Shown piece by piece: positions 53,090 to 62,027 of a stretch of 64,000 nucleotides of DNA; the first letter of the stretch is position 1; each line of letters opens with the position of its first letter. The notes under the pieces were generated by a model. It ran no database searches, was not told the origin of the DNA, and saw nothing but the letters and a program-made list of their open reading frames with translations. The position numbers were made by a program, and so were the translations under genes. The DNA is from Clostridiales bacterium (GTDB taxonomy: Bacteria > Bacillota > Clostridia > Lachnospirales > Lachnospiraceae): positions 66,043-130,042 of the forward strand of contig JAHYZV010000006.1 in assembly GCA_019424245.1 (NCBI GenBank). Reading direction: 5' to 3'.

Positions 53090-54679
53090 TTATTTATCAT
53101 CCTCAACATCAAAGAGCTTCAACTCTTCAACATCACTCTTACCTGACTTATCGTCTCCATAGGATATCTTATCAGATGATGTATCAAGTTCTTCATAACT
53201 GTCATCCTCATCCTCGGCATATCCATCAATTACCTTCTCTGTATATTCATCAAGGTCAACACCATCCTTTGACGCCATGTTAAACACCTTCTTCACTTTC
53301 GCAAGCTTAGAGCAAAGAACAATAGTAATCACTATAAATACCGCTATTATCAGTCCAAGTATTAATACTATCATCAGCCAGAATCTGCTGTTTCCTGATG
53401 TTTTTCCATTATCAGCCTTAACATCAGCATTAGCAGTGTCAGATTTCACAACAGAATACGCCTGAATCGAGCCATCACTTATCCTGTATCTGAACCATCC
53501 CTTCTCTCCAAGAGAACTTACTCCATAGAACAGGCAGTACTGTCTGTTAGCGTCCATAAGTACCTGCACTTCTTTACCATTCATGGTAAACCTTGTAAGT
53601 GCATAACCTGCCGGCTTCTCTAACGAGTTCGTTATAGGCAGAACAACATATGTTATCTCTGGTTCTGCAACAGTATTGTATGGTGAAAATGTTTTCGCAG
53701 TCTCATCATAGATGTAGAACCCACCTTTTCCATCTTCACTTTCAAGATACATAAGGATAAGACCTGTCTTTATGCCTTTAACCGCATTTATCTTCTGACC
53801 ATTATAATCGTAGTCAATCTCCTGATATCCATCTGGAATTGTGATTCCTGAATAATCCCTTACAACAGAATACTTCCTGCCATCTATCGTCACAGTTCCA
53901 TCATTATTAACCGCCTGTGATGCATCTTCTGTAACAGCTTCTGTCTTTGACTCAGCCTCTGTTGTTGCTTCCTGACCATCCTCAAGTCTTGTTGTATATA
54001 TTATATATTTCTTAACTGAACCATCTTCTGCAGTAACAGTAATTGTTGTTGTATTACTTCCCGGGTCCATTCTTCTACCGCTTATGCTTATCTTGGCAGC
54101 ACTGTCATTAGCGGCAGCACTTACAACAAGCTCTGTAACATCAGCATCAACAGTTGCATTGTATGTTGTCCTGTCTGGTGAAAATGCTGGTGAAAGCGTT
54201 CCCGGACTTATCTGCAGGGACTTTAATGTGTTGTCTGAGGAATAGCTGGCTGGAGCTTTTACATTAACTGATCCTGAAGATGTTGTTAATGACATATAAT
54301 CTTCATCTGCCGAAGATGTATACGACGTTGATTTATCTACTGATATCGTCGCTGTTCCCGGATTAATAGTCTTAAAAACAACATCAAATGAAGTTGCATT
54401 TGGAGATATTAATCTTCCTGTTCCTCCACCGCCAGCATCAAATCCTTTCACATACTGTAATATACTTGAATCATAATTTATTCGTAAATCACACAGTTCT
54501 ATCTTTACATCAGATGATGCTGTTATTGTTATTGTTACCTCATCACCAACATTGGCACTGGCAGAACTTATAGAAACATGTGCTGTCTGTGCTGCTTTTA
54601 CATTAGTCAGACCAGAAAACATTAATATGCTCATCAACATTGCCATTACTAATGCAGTTATTCTTTTTATGTTATTCAT
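53090..54679 (-). CDS. Membrane-anchored cohesin-domain protein
   Basis: 529 residues from ATG 54679 (GGAGAATATT upstream). A signal peptide (about 1-30) is followed by a cohesin-like domain near 32-137: SANVGDEVTITITASSDVKI, LRINYDSSILQYVKGFDAGG and TINPGTATISVD. Then a Cadherin-like-beta domain (LKSLQISPGTLSPAFSPDRT), an Asp/Glu-rich linker, a domain with TITIPDGYQEIDYDYNGQ-like sequence, and a C-terminal membrane helix (FWLMIVLILGLIIAVFIVIT) with an acidic cytosolic tail. So it is anchored in the membrane with its cohesin outside. Co-transcribed with the dockerin protein, which lies 17 bases upstream. Confidence 0.82.
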   Translation of the reverse strand: MNNIKRITALVMAMLMSILMFSGLTNVKAAQTAHVSISSASANVGDEVTITITASSDVKIELCDLRINYDSSILQYVKGFDAGGGGTGRLISPNATSFDVVFKTINPGTATISVDKSTSYTSSADEDYMSLTTSSGSVNVKAPASYSSDNTLKSLQISPGTLSPAFSPDRTTYNATVDADVTELVVSAAANDSAAKISISGRRMDPGSNTTTITVTAEDGSVKKYIIYTTRLEDGQEATTEAESKTEAVTEDASQAVNNDGTVTIDGRKYSVVRDYSGITIPDGYQEIDYDYNGQKINAVKGIKTGLILMYLESEDGKGGFYIYDETAKTFSPYNTVAEPEITYVVLPITNSLEKPAGYALTRFTMNGKEVQVLMDANRQYCLFYGVSSLGEKGWFRYRISDGSIQAYSVVKSDTANADVKADNGKTSGNSRFWLMIVLILGLIIAVFIVITIVLCSKLAKVKKVFNMASKDGVDLDEYTEKVIDGYAEDEDDSYEELDTSSDKISYGDDKSGKSDVEELKLFDVEDDK

Positions 54680-54696
54680 AATATTCTCCAATATAA

Positions 54697-56763
54697 TTAC
54701 TGTACAATATATCTGATATCAAGAACATGTCTCTTAACATACAACATATCTATACTGCTGACTGTACCATCATGATTAGCATCAGCGGCTTTATAATAAG
54801 CACTTGTAAGAATTCTAATATCAAGAACATGTCTCTTAATATATAACATATCAATACTTGTTATCTTACCATCTCCGTTAGCATCTCCGTATATAACAAC
54901 TGCGTATGATGCATACTCATCTCCATCTGAAGTATATACAACAAATCTGTCTCCGGTTGCTATTATTTCAGATGTTTTCTCTGCTGAATCTGAGCCATAT
55001 ATCTTTCCATAACATCCATTCTTGAATGAAATACTGCTTATAACATCATCAGCTGTGCTTTCAACCTCAAATCCTGATATAAATCTTCCTTCTTCATCTA
55101 TATCATAGCTTGTATCAAAGCCATTCTCTTCTGATGGATCAGGGTCTGGAACCGGATCAGGATCTGGTATTGGATCAGCTTCTTTTCTTACGATATTGAT
55201 TACATAGTCCTGATTTTCTCCATTCTCTGCTGTAACAGTAACAACTATTCTGTTGTTACCTACAGATAATGAGTACTCTCCAAAGCCTTCTACTTCAGCA
55301 CTATCAGCTAACTTATCACCTGATACATATACACTTGTAACATCATTATCAACAATCAGATCATATGATGTCGTGTATAATGAAAATGATGGTGTTAATG
55401 AATATCCATCAACATACAGATCCTTAAGTCTGTTATTAGGACTTCCATCTCCTGTAGGAATTGCACATACCTCATCTGGCATATTATCATATACAGGAAT
55501 TATAAACTTAAATGATGTGTTATTAAGTGTTGTTTCACTATATGCTCTCTTGCTTGTCTTTGCCTCTGATCTTGGTGCAAAAACATTAGTCATATACTGA
55601 TGCGAATAATTAACCACATCAAACTTTTCATAATATATAGTATCCTGTCCTTTATTTATGTACCATTTGCCAAGATTAATTGCTCCACCTACTACCGCTT
55701 TATATCTCGTATTCCAAGGTCTTAATGTACCAGAATCAGATTCCTTTGCATATCTTAATCCATTCTGTACAGCAGTATAACCACCTGACGCATATGCATT
55801 CTGACTGTAATAATTATAATAGCCTACATATCCGCTTACATTACCTGATATCTGTCTTCCCGTTCCATTATATCCCTGTTCCTGAATTATTCTCGTAGCA
55901 AGATGATATGGGCTAACCTGAGACATTTCTCCTGCTTTCATCAAAAGTGAAGGATAAGTATAACCGTCAAGATCATGACTTGAACCGTCCATGAACGAAC
56001 CACTTATTATACTCTCAACTCCACTCATATTCTGAACAGATGAATCATATGACAGTGCCTCAAACATAAATATATATGTATCATCAAGGAAATTTCTTGG
56101 ATCAAGTACATACTGTACCAACTCACTTGAAGCCTGTACATATCCACCACTATCAAAAGAATACCACTCACCGGTTTCCCAGTTATAGCAACCATCTGCT
56201 GTAGATTTCCATGAACTTATATTATCCTTATGAACAAGGCTTCTGGTTTTCACATTCTGCTTCTCAACCATTGTGTTCCAGTCAGTCCCATTATGGTCTG
56301 CCACAAACACCCAGTTAGGATATTGCGCATGAAGCTGTCTTAACCCATCCTTATAACTATCCGGGAACCCCTGTGAATCAAGGTACTCCTCGAAATCCGC
56401 ATCCGGCTCATAATCATTTCTCTTATCAACAGTTATGTAACCGCCATATATATAACCTCTTTCATAACTGCCATTAAGATAAAAGCCTATGCCATACCAT
56501 GTATCGCCATCATCATCAGTTGTCTCTTCATATATATCAAACTTAAATCCACCGCTTACAGTTGTAATAATACTGCTGTTTGTTGTAGGACCTTTTCTGA
56601 TTCTTAAGCCTGTAACATCATAATTAACATGGCCCTGACCAATGGACTCTTCCGCCTTAGTATTAAGCACAGAAGTAACCGTAAGGCATGTCAGCACAAG
56701 CATACATAACATGACACCAATTGCGGCTATTCTTTTTGCACTACATTTGTATCCTGATTTCAT
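54697..56763 (-). CDS. Secreted glucosaminidase with SH3, Cadherin-like and dockerin domains
   Basis: 688 residues. Signal peptide 1-37; SH3b (about 42-115, VTGLRIRKGPTTNSSIITTV); glucosaminidase-like catalytic part (about 180-400, with SSWKSTADGCYNWETGEWY, then KAGEMSQVSPYHLATRIIQE with the catalytic Glu region); Cadherin-like-beta (near 440-525); Pro-Asp linker; and a type I dockerin at the very C-terminus with two calcium loops, DANGDGKITSIDM and DANHDGTVSSIDM, each followed by KRHVLDIR. It should cut peptidoglycan outside the cell and dock on a cohesin. The next gene encodes a cohesin. Gap 33 bases after prfC. Confidence 0.85.
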   Translation of the reverse strand: MKSGYKCSAKRIAAIGVMLCMLVLTCLTVTSVLNTKAEESIGQGHVNYDVTGLRIRKGPTTNSSIITTVSGGFKFDIYEETTDDDGDTWYGIGFYLNGSYERGYIYGGYITVDKRNDYEPDADFEEYLDSQGFPDSYKDGLRQLHAQYPNWVFVADHNGTDWNTMVEKQNVKTRSLVHKDNISSWKSTADGCYNWETGEWYSFDSGGYVQASSELVQYVLDPRNFLDDTYIFMFEALSYDSSVQNMSGVESIISGSFMDGSSHDLDGYTYPSLLMKAGEMSQVSPYHLATRIIQEQGYNGTGRQISGNVSGYVGYYNYYSQNAYASGGYTAVQNGLRYAKESDSGTLRPWNTRYKAVVGGAINLGKWYINKGQDTIYYEKFDVVNYSHQYMTNVFAPRSEAKTSKRAYSETTLNNTSFKFIIPVYDNMPDEVCAIPTGDGSPNNRLKDLYVDGYSLTPSFSLYTTSYDLIVDNDVTSVYVSGDKLADSAEVEGFGEYSLSVGNNRIVVTVTAENGENQDYVINIVRKEADPIPDPDPVPDPDPSEENGFDTSYDIDEEGRFISGFEVESTADDVISSISFKNGCYGKIYGSDSAEKTSEIIATGDRFVVYTSDGDEYASYAVVIYGDANGDGKITSIDMLYIKRHVLDIRILTSAYYKAADANHDGTVSSIDMLYVKRHVLDIRYIVQ

Positions 56764-56796
56764 GTAATCACCTGACTCCTGAATGTATAGTATTAA

Positions 56797-58389
56797 CTAG
56801 TTTCTTCCAAATTCTGAAAGCTTTAAGCCCTCATTTCTCTCAAGTACCATATTAACAGACCAGCTATTGGCAAATACCAGAAGCGGATTGCCCTTAAGGT
56901 CTTTAATCTTCTTCATATCTGATGTACCAACAATTCTGTTCACATCAATTTCCTCAGGATTCTCAATCCAGCGGATATGCTCGTATGGAAGCGGCTCAAG
57001 TCTGATATCAACACCGTATTCATTCTTAAGACGGTATTCAAGAACTTCAAACTGAAGGACACCGACAACTCCCACGATAATCTCTTCCATTCCTGTATTG
57101 AACTCCTGGAAAATCTGAATCGCACCTTCCTGTGCAATCTGGTTGATACCCTTAATGAACTGTTTTCTCTTCATAGTATCAATCTGTCTTACTCTTGCAA
57201 AATGTTCTGGTGCAAATGTAGGTATACCCTCAAATGCAAATTTCTTGTTAGATTTGCAGATAGTATCACCGATAGAGAATATTCCCGGATCAAATACACC
57301 GATAATATCTCCTGCATATGCCTCATCAACAATATGCCTCTCCTCCGCCATCATCTGCTGAGGCTGGCTGAGTCTTATCTTCTTGCCACCCTGTACATGG
57401 TTAGCTTCCATTCCGGCTTCAAACTTACCGGAACATATTCTCATAAAAGCAATTCTGTCTCTGTGTGCTTTATTCATGTTAGCCTGAATCTTGAATACAA
57501 ATGCTGAGAAATCCTCGGTAAATGGATCAATAACTCCCTGGTCAGACTTTCTTGGAAGCGGAGAAGTTGTCATTGATAAGAAATGCTCAAGGAAAGTCTG
57601 TACACCAAAGTTAGTAAGTGCTGAACCGAAGAATACCGGTGTAAGGTCACCAGCACTTACCATTTCTTGGTCAAACTCTGCACTTGCTCCGTCTAACAGT
57701 TCGATATCTTCCTGAAGCTTGTCGTAGAAAGCATCACCAATTCTGTCCTTAAGAACAGCCTCATCTGATGCGTCAACAATCTCAGTATCAACTTCCTTCT
57801 GGCCATTCATGGCTGCCTTGAATAAAGAAACATTTTTCTCTTTACGGTCATATACGCCCTTGAATTCCTTACCGCAGCCGATAGGCCAGTTAATTGGGCA
57901 TGTAGCAATTCCAAGTACGCTCTCAATCTCATCAAGAAGCTCGAAAGGATCATTAGCCTCCCTGTCCATCTTATTAATAAATGTAAATATAGGGATATGT
58001 CTCATGACACATACCTTAAAAAGCTTTATAGTCTGTTTCTCAACACCCTTAGAAGCGTCAATAACCATGACCGCAGAATCTGCTGCCATAAGAGTTCTAT
58101 AAGTATCCTCGGAGAAATCCTCATGTCCCGGAGTATCAAGGATATTAATACAGTAGCCTTCGTAGTTAAACTGAAGAACTGAAGAAGTTACCGAAATACC
58201 TCTTTCCTTCTCAATCTCCATCCAGTCAGAAACCGCATGCTTGGCAGTCTTCTTCCCCTTTACAGAACCTGCAAGGTTAATAGCTCCTCCATAAAGCAGG
58301 AACTTCTCTGTTAATGTTGTCTTACCAGCATCCGGGTGAGAGATAATGGCAAATGTCCTTCTTTTCTTAATTTCACTTTCTAAACTCAC
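56797..58389 (-). CDS. prfC: Peptide chain release factor 3
   Basis: 530 residues; GTG start after AAGGAGTAAAACA. GTPase with HPDAGKTTLTEKFLLYGGAI at the P-loop, RGISVTSSVLQF and DTPGHEDFSEDTYRTL for the switch regions, and NKMDREANDP for base recognition. The C-terminal domains are those of RF3 and not EF-G. It frees RF1/RF2 from the ribosome after termination. Single gene, ahead of the dockerin-glucosaminidase. Confidence 0.96.
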   Translation of the reverse strand: MSLESEIKKRRTFAIISHPDAGKTTLTEKFLLYGGAINLAGSVKGKKTAKHAVSDWMEIEKERGISVTSSVLQFNYEGYCINILDTPGHEDFSEDTYRTLMAADSAVMVIDASKGVEKQTIKLFKVCVMRHIPIFTFINKMDREANDPFELLDEIESVLGIATCPINWPIGCGKEFKGVYDRKEKNVSLFKAAMNGQKEVDTEIVDASDEAVLKDRIGDAFYDKLQEDIELLDGASAEFDQEMVSAGDLTPVFFGSALTNFGVQTFLEHFLSMTTSPLPRKSDQGVIDPFTEDFSAFVFKIQANMNKAHRDRIAFMRICSGKFEAGMEANHVQGGKKIRLSQPQQMMAEERHIVDEAYAGDIIGVFDPGIFSIGDTICKSNKKFAFEGIPTFAPEHFARVRQIDTMKRKQFIKGINQIAQEGAIQIFQEFNTGMEEIIVGVVGVLQFEVLEYRLKNEYGVDIRLEPLPYEHIRWIENPEEIDVNRIVGTSDMKKIKDLKGNPLLVFANSWSVNMVLERNEGLKLSEFGRN

Positions 58390-58454
58390 TGTTTTACTCC
58401 TTTATAAACATAATACATAAACAATTCATACCCGTTCCGGCATACACATAATAT

Positions 58455-58488
58455 AAGCCTGTGACGCAGTCTACGGCTTCACAGGCTT
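58455..58488 (-). terminator. Hairpin between the 87-residue gene and prfC
   Basis: Perfect 10-base stem (58455-58464 with 58479-58488). T run is poor, but its position after a stop supports a terminator or processing site. Confidence 0.5.
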
Positions 58489-58510
58489 ACTCTAATCAAT
58501 AGTCTTCGAA

Positions 58511-58771
58511 TTATTCACGGTTAAGACCGAACTTGTATGAAACCTCAGACTTGTCATCAATTCTTCTGAAAATGTTGACTACTCTGTCCATAACCGGTTC
58601 GAAATCTTCCTCATTCTCAACCTCAACAGTAACAACCTGTCCGTCTTCCTTAATAACTGCATCCTTAACAAGTGCTAATGCCTTGATATCTTCCTCAGTC
58701 TGGGCAACCTGCTCAGGTGTTGTTAACATCTTTGATTTACTCTTATACTTAACAGCGTATGTTCTTGTCAT
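58511..58771 (-). CDS. Small conserved-looking cytoplasmic protein (86 aa)
   Basis: 86 residues from the second ATG at 58771 (AGGAGG five bases upstream). No signal peptide or membrane helix. Alternating beta and helix: TRTYAVKYKSKSKMLTTPEQ, VAQTEEDIKALALVKDAVI, VVTVEVENEEDFEPVMDRVV. Charge is balanced. I do not recognise a family; the fold looks like a small alpha/beta domain. The strong ribosome site and codon pattern suggest a real gene. It is upstream of prfC but is separated from it by a hairpin. Confidence 0.6.
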   Translation of the reverse strand: MTRTYAVKYKSKSKMLTTPEQVAQTEEDIKALALVKDAVIKEDGQVVTVEVENEEDFEPVMDRVVNIFRRIDDKSEVSYKFGLNRE

Positions 58772-59132
58772 CATATCCTCCTATTGGCTCTTCGTAGCAA
58801 TATAATCTCATATGTCATTATATTATATAACATGTTTTAGGATTATGCAATGGGGTTTAGTGCGCATAGTAATTGTTTTATCTTGATTCCAGCATCAAAT
58901 ATGGTCTTACTTACATGAAAATATAATGTTTTATCAGCATCACCAATAAGGCTACTACTCCTTTTCTCAAAAACAACATGTACCTATGCAATCCTTGAAG
59001 CTTTCTTCATCTATGAATCAATCTCTAAACTCTTGAATTAACTATATAAATATGCTACCATATCCAAAGTATTTTTACAACATAATGTCATTTATGAAAT
59101 ACAATATAGATTTAAGAATTGAGGTATACCCT
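58772..59132. other. Gene-free 361-base leader region before loaP
   Basis: Very AT-rich, with no long repeat, tRNA or strong hairpin. A weak promoter for loaP may be TTGAAT (59033-59038), a 17-base spacer and TACCAT (59056-59061) on the plus strand; the match is only moderate. Confidence 0.3.
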
Positions 59133-59696
59133 ATGTGGTACATAGCACACACAACTGCCGGCAGAGAACTAGATGCCGTTGATAAATGCCGCAAAGCCAT
59201 TCCAGAAGATATAGCCGCAAAAGTATTCTCTCCTATCTGGCAACATGCCAAGAAATATGAAGGTTCCTGGCATCTTGACGATGACATTCTATTTGCAGGA
59301 TACATATTTATAGAGAGCAATTCAGATTCCAAGACTCTTGAAAAACTTCTCTGGCGTATACCTAATGTAGTTTCTCCTGTCCGCATAGGTGGGGATTTCA
59401 ATGCCCTTAACAAGGAAGAAGAACAATATCTTCGTCAGCTTATGGACGAGTATAACTATATTGCTATGTCATATGGATATATTGTAGATAACCAATTAAT
59501 GATAAATAAGGGACCTCTTAGCGGAAGGTCTGATATGGTTAAGAGAATTGACAGACATAAGAGAATTGCTGATATAGAAGTATATCTGTGGCATCAACCT
59601 AAGCGTGTTCGTGTCGGACTAGAAATAATAGATAAAATCACTGCACAGGAATATGCAAAAATCAAATTACAAAAACTGGAGATTTCCCATGAATAA
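59133..59696 (+). CDS. loaP: NusG-like antiterminator LoaP
   Basis: 187 residues from ATG 59133 (GAGG eight bases upstream); the frame is open to 59052 but those residues do not match the family. N-terminal NGN domain: MWYIAHTTAGRELDAVDKC, LFAGYIFIESNSD and WRIPNVVSPVRIGGDF; then a C-terminal KOW domain with NKGPLSGRSDMVKRIDRHKR. LoaP paralogues of NusG prevent early termination in long polysaccharide or antibiotic operons. It lies at the start of a surface-sugar locus, which is where they are usually found. It overlaps the recombinase gene by eight bases. Confidence 0.88.
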   Translation: MWYIAHTTAGRELDAVDKCRKAIPEDIAAKVFSPIWQHAKKYEGSWHLDDDILFAGYIFIESNSDSKTLEKLLWRIPNVVSPVRIGGDFNALNKEEEQYLRQLMDEYNYIAMSYGYIVDNQLMINKGPLSGRSDMVKRIDRHKRIADIEVYLWHQPKRVRVGLEIIDKITAQEYAKIKLQKLEISHE

Positions 59697-60417
59697 TAAA
59701 ATCACTAATACCGATATTAATAGTTTTGAAGAATTCCTTATAAATGAGAATAAGAGCAGAACAACTCTTGATAAATATATGCGGGATATACGAAGATTTC
59801 AAATCTTTCTTTCTGATAACTGTTACCCAATATCTCAGGATACTGCAGATAAATATATTGAGATTCTTAAAAATGCTGATTCCAGTATAAGCAGCATAAA
59901 TACAATTATATCATGTATAAACACATTTTGTAATTTTATAGGAAGAAATGATATTCACTGCGTTAATCTTAAGAAATCTAAGACCGAATCAACAGATTCT
60001 AACTTACTTACAGTTGATGAATATAACCAACTCCTTAAAACCGCTATAAACAATAACGATTATAGAATAGCTATGTTAATTCAAGTCCTTGGAAATACAG
60101 ATATAAGATTAAACGAATTGCAATACCTTACTACACACTCTTTAGAAATGGGAAAAATTACTGTTATACGTTACAGCAAAGAATATAACATCAGAATTCC
60201 AGATGATTTATTGGATGGCTTATACGAATATATAGACCATGAAGCAATAATAAATGGGGTGATTTTCTGTACTAGAAAAGGCACCCCTCTTGAAAGATCT
60301 AATATATGGAGATTGATTAAGAAACTGGCTGTTGATGCTGGGATTAATCCGGATAAAGTTTATCCGCAGAATCTGAAGCAGCAGCTTGGGAAGAAATATT
60401 ATAGTATAAAATACTAA
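59689..60417 (+). CDS. Degenerate tyrosine-recombinase-like protein
   Basis: 242 residues from ATG 59689 (GGAG seven bases before; overlaps loaP by eight bases). SAM-like N-terminal domain (NSFEEFLINENKSRTTLDKY) and a catalytic domain beginning LTVDEYNQLLKTA. The first Arg is present in TDIRLNELQYL. The HxxR and catalytic Tyr near the end cannot be found: the C-terminus YPQNLKQQLGKKYYSIKY stops where the active-site helix should start. Likely inactive or with altered chemistry, although the long open frame suggests it is still made. Such recombinase-like proteins often follow loaP in capsule loci of Lachnospiraceae, perhaps as a remnant of a phase switch. Confidence 0.75.
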   Translation: MNNKITNTDINSFEEFLINENKSRTTLDKYMRDIRRFQIFLSDNCYPISQDTADKYIEILKNADSSISSINTIISCINTFCNFIGRNDIHCVNLKKSKTESTDSNLLTVDEYNQLLKTAINNNDYRIAMLIQVLGNTDIRLNELQYLTTHSLEMGKITVIRYSKEYNIRIPDDLLDGLYEYIDHEAIINGVIFCTRKGTPLERSNIWRLIKKLAVDAGINPDKVYPQNLKQQLGKKYYSIKY

Positions 60418-60695
60418 TCTACTTCATACTCTTCTCTTAATCTATCAATCAACTCAAATGTAAAAAACTCTGTACCTATGTCAGGTATCAGTTCCAGTCT
60501 TGCAATGGTTTCTTCTTAATATGGCTTTATCATTCAAATCAATCGGCACAAATATGCGTATATTATCCTGTTCATTCTCACAGTCTTTATATTCAGGATA
60601 ATCAAGCAATGATTTATCTGCTAGTTATGGTTCATTATATAAATCAACTTTGTATCATTAGGTATTGGATACGGATCTATTCTATGATGCTCCAT
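60414..60695 (-). pseudogene. Decayed small protein gene, broken by stop and frameshift
   Basis: ATG at 60695 with AAGGAGAATATAG upstream. The reading gives MEHHRIDPYPIPNDTKLIYI and then a TAG stop near 60624, and the following frame continues with DKSLLDYPEYKDCENEQDNI, shifts again, and ends with IARLELIPDIGTEFFTFELI and a TAG at 60414. Three pieces in different frames read as one coherent protein of about 92 residues, so it is a recent pseudogene. The stop overlaps the convergent recombinase gene by one base. Function unknown; its position after a DUF4160-like remnant suggests the pair was a small two-gene module. Confidence 0.7.
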
Positions 60696-60734
60696 CTATA
60701 TTCTCCTTGTCAAATATTTCTACAATAATTACAG

Positions 60735-61002
60735 TCACAAGCCATGTAAATTTTTCCAAGCCTCTATCAATTCATCTCTGTTATCTTTATACCATTCTTC
60801 AATTTCTTAAATCATTGATGTTGACCATTTTTTATTACCATCTTTATATAACTTTCCGTCGCTTAATCGGAAAACAGCCTCATATTCATTATGTAACACA
60901 TGAATTTCAATGAAATCTATTTAATATATCTAACAATCTATATTTATTATGTTCTGATATATTATTTTCTACAATATATATTAATCTCTTATACTTGAAC
61001 AT
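60735..61002 (-). pseudogene. Decayed DUF4160-like gene
   Basis: Reads from ATG 61002 (MFKYKRLIYIVENNISEHNK), then a stop; in a shifted frame FIEIHVLHNEYEAVFRLSDG and GKLYKDGNKKW, an internal TAA, then EIEEWYKDNRDELIEAWKNL to TGA at 60735. The last pieces match the DUF4160 pattern (HxxxNEYEAxF, then a C-terminal helix with W). At least one frameshift and one stop break the gene. Whether the first segment belongs to the same gene is uncertain. Confidence 0.6.
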
Positions 61003-61078
61003 TGTTTTCACATAATGATTCTATTTATACTCCTCACATCTCAGAAAAGAAATCACTACTATAATAAACTACATTCAT

Positions 61079-62005
61079 TCAAATCTCCTTCTTGCACCAT
61101 TCTACTGTCTCTGCAATTCCCTCTGAAAACTTATAATCCGGTGCAAATCCTGTATCTTTAACTAAATCCTGTATATCTGCACACAAGTACATAACCTGGC
61201 GTGGACCATAGGCAACTTCTCCAAAACCAATCTCTGCTTCCGGATTAACCGCATTTCTTATATCCTCGATATAATCCTTAAGCGGTCTTGCCTCTCCCCC
61301 ACCAATACAGTAAACCTTGCCATTAATACCTTTTTCTCCTAGTAAATAAAATGCCTTCCCCGCGTCCTTGGAGTACAGATAATCCCACATCTGCTCTCCC
61401 TTTGTACATGATGGCTTCTCTCCTATTAACAACTTTCCTATTGTAGACATAACCATCGTAGCACTTCCGTCATATGGACCATATACACTAAGTATTCTTG
61501 TCCATATATGTCTGATTCCCAACTTTTCACACTGGATTCTTGTCATCTGTCCTGCACACAGCTTTGCCATTCCATAGCCATTCTCTGGAAATGCAGGAAC
61601 CTGCGAATTAAGCTTTCCTTCAACTCTTCCATATTCCGCCTGTGAACCAGCCCCTATGAATGCACTGCAACCCATAACAGCCGCTGCATTTACAGCGTCC
61701 AGTGCATACTTCACATTCATATTCTGTATATACATATCATTGCGGCAGTCGCCAAATGTTCCCTCCCACCCAAAGTGATAGAACACATCAGGCTTAATTC
61801 CTGTCGCCTGCACAAGCTGTGGCAGTTTATCAAGCTCACTAAGATCACATTCAACCTTCTTAAGTGAATGTGATTCCTTAATTCTGTAAGAACGCTTTGA
61901 ATCCTTTCTTACAACTGCTATAACCTTAACATTATTCTTCATAAGAGCATCTATAAGACCTAAGCCTACTGCTCCCGTACATCCTGTTACAACTGCTGCC
62001 TGCAT
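61079..62005 (-). CDS. NAD-dependent epimerase/dehydratase family SDR (sugar reductase candidate)
   Basis: 308 residues of the extended SDR family: VVTGCTGAVGLGLIDALM binds the nucleotide, YGMAKLCAGQM is the YxxxK active site, and SAFIGAGSQAEYG supplies the catalytic Ser. C-terminal part binds the nucleotide sugar (WTRILSVYGPYDG). Its place after a TPP enzyme and an RfbH-like protein suggests reduction of a 4-keto sugar nucleotide, as YerF does in yersiniose synthesis. AGGAGGCACA precedes the ATG. Substrate not provable from sequence. Confidence 0.85.
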   Translation of the reverse strand: MQAAVVTGCTGAVGLGLIDALMKNNVKVIAVVRKDSKRSYRIKESHSLKKVECDLSELDKLPQLVQATGIKPDVFYHFGWEGTFGDCRNDMYIQNMNVKYALDAVNAAAVMGCSAFIGAGSQAEYGRVEGKLNSQVPAFPENGYGMAKLCAGQMTRIQCEKLGIRHIWTRILSVYGPYDGSATMVMSTIGKLLIGEKPSCTKGEQMWDYLYSKDAGKAFYLLGEKGINGKVYCIGGGEARPLKDYIEDIRNAVNPEAEIGFGEVAYGPRQVMYLCADIQDLVKDTGFAPDYKFSEGIAETVEWCKKEI

Positions 62006-62027
62006 TGTGCCTCCTGTTGTTTTACTA

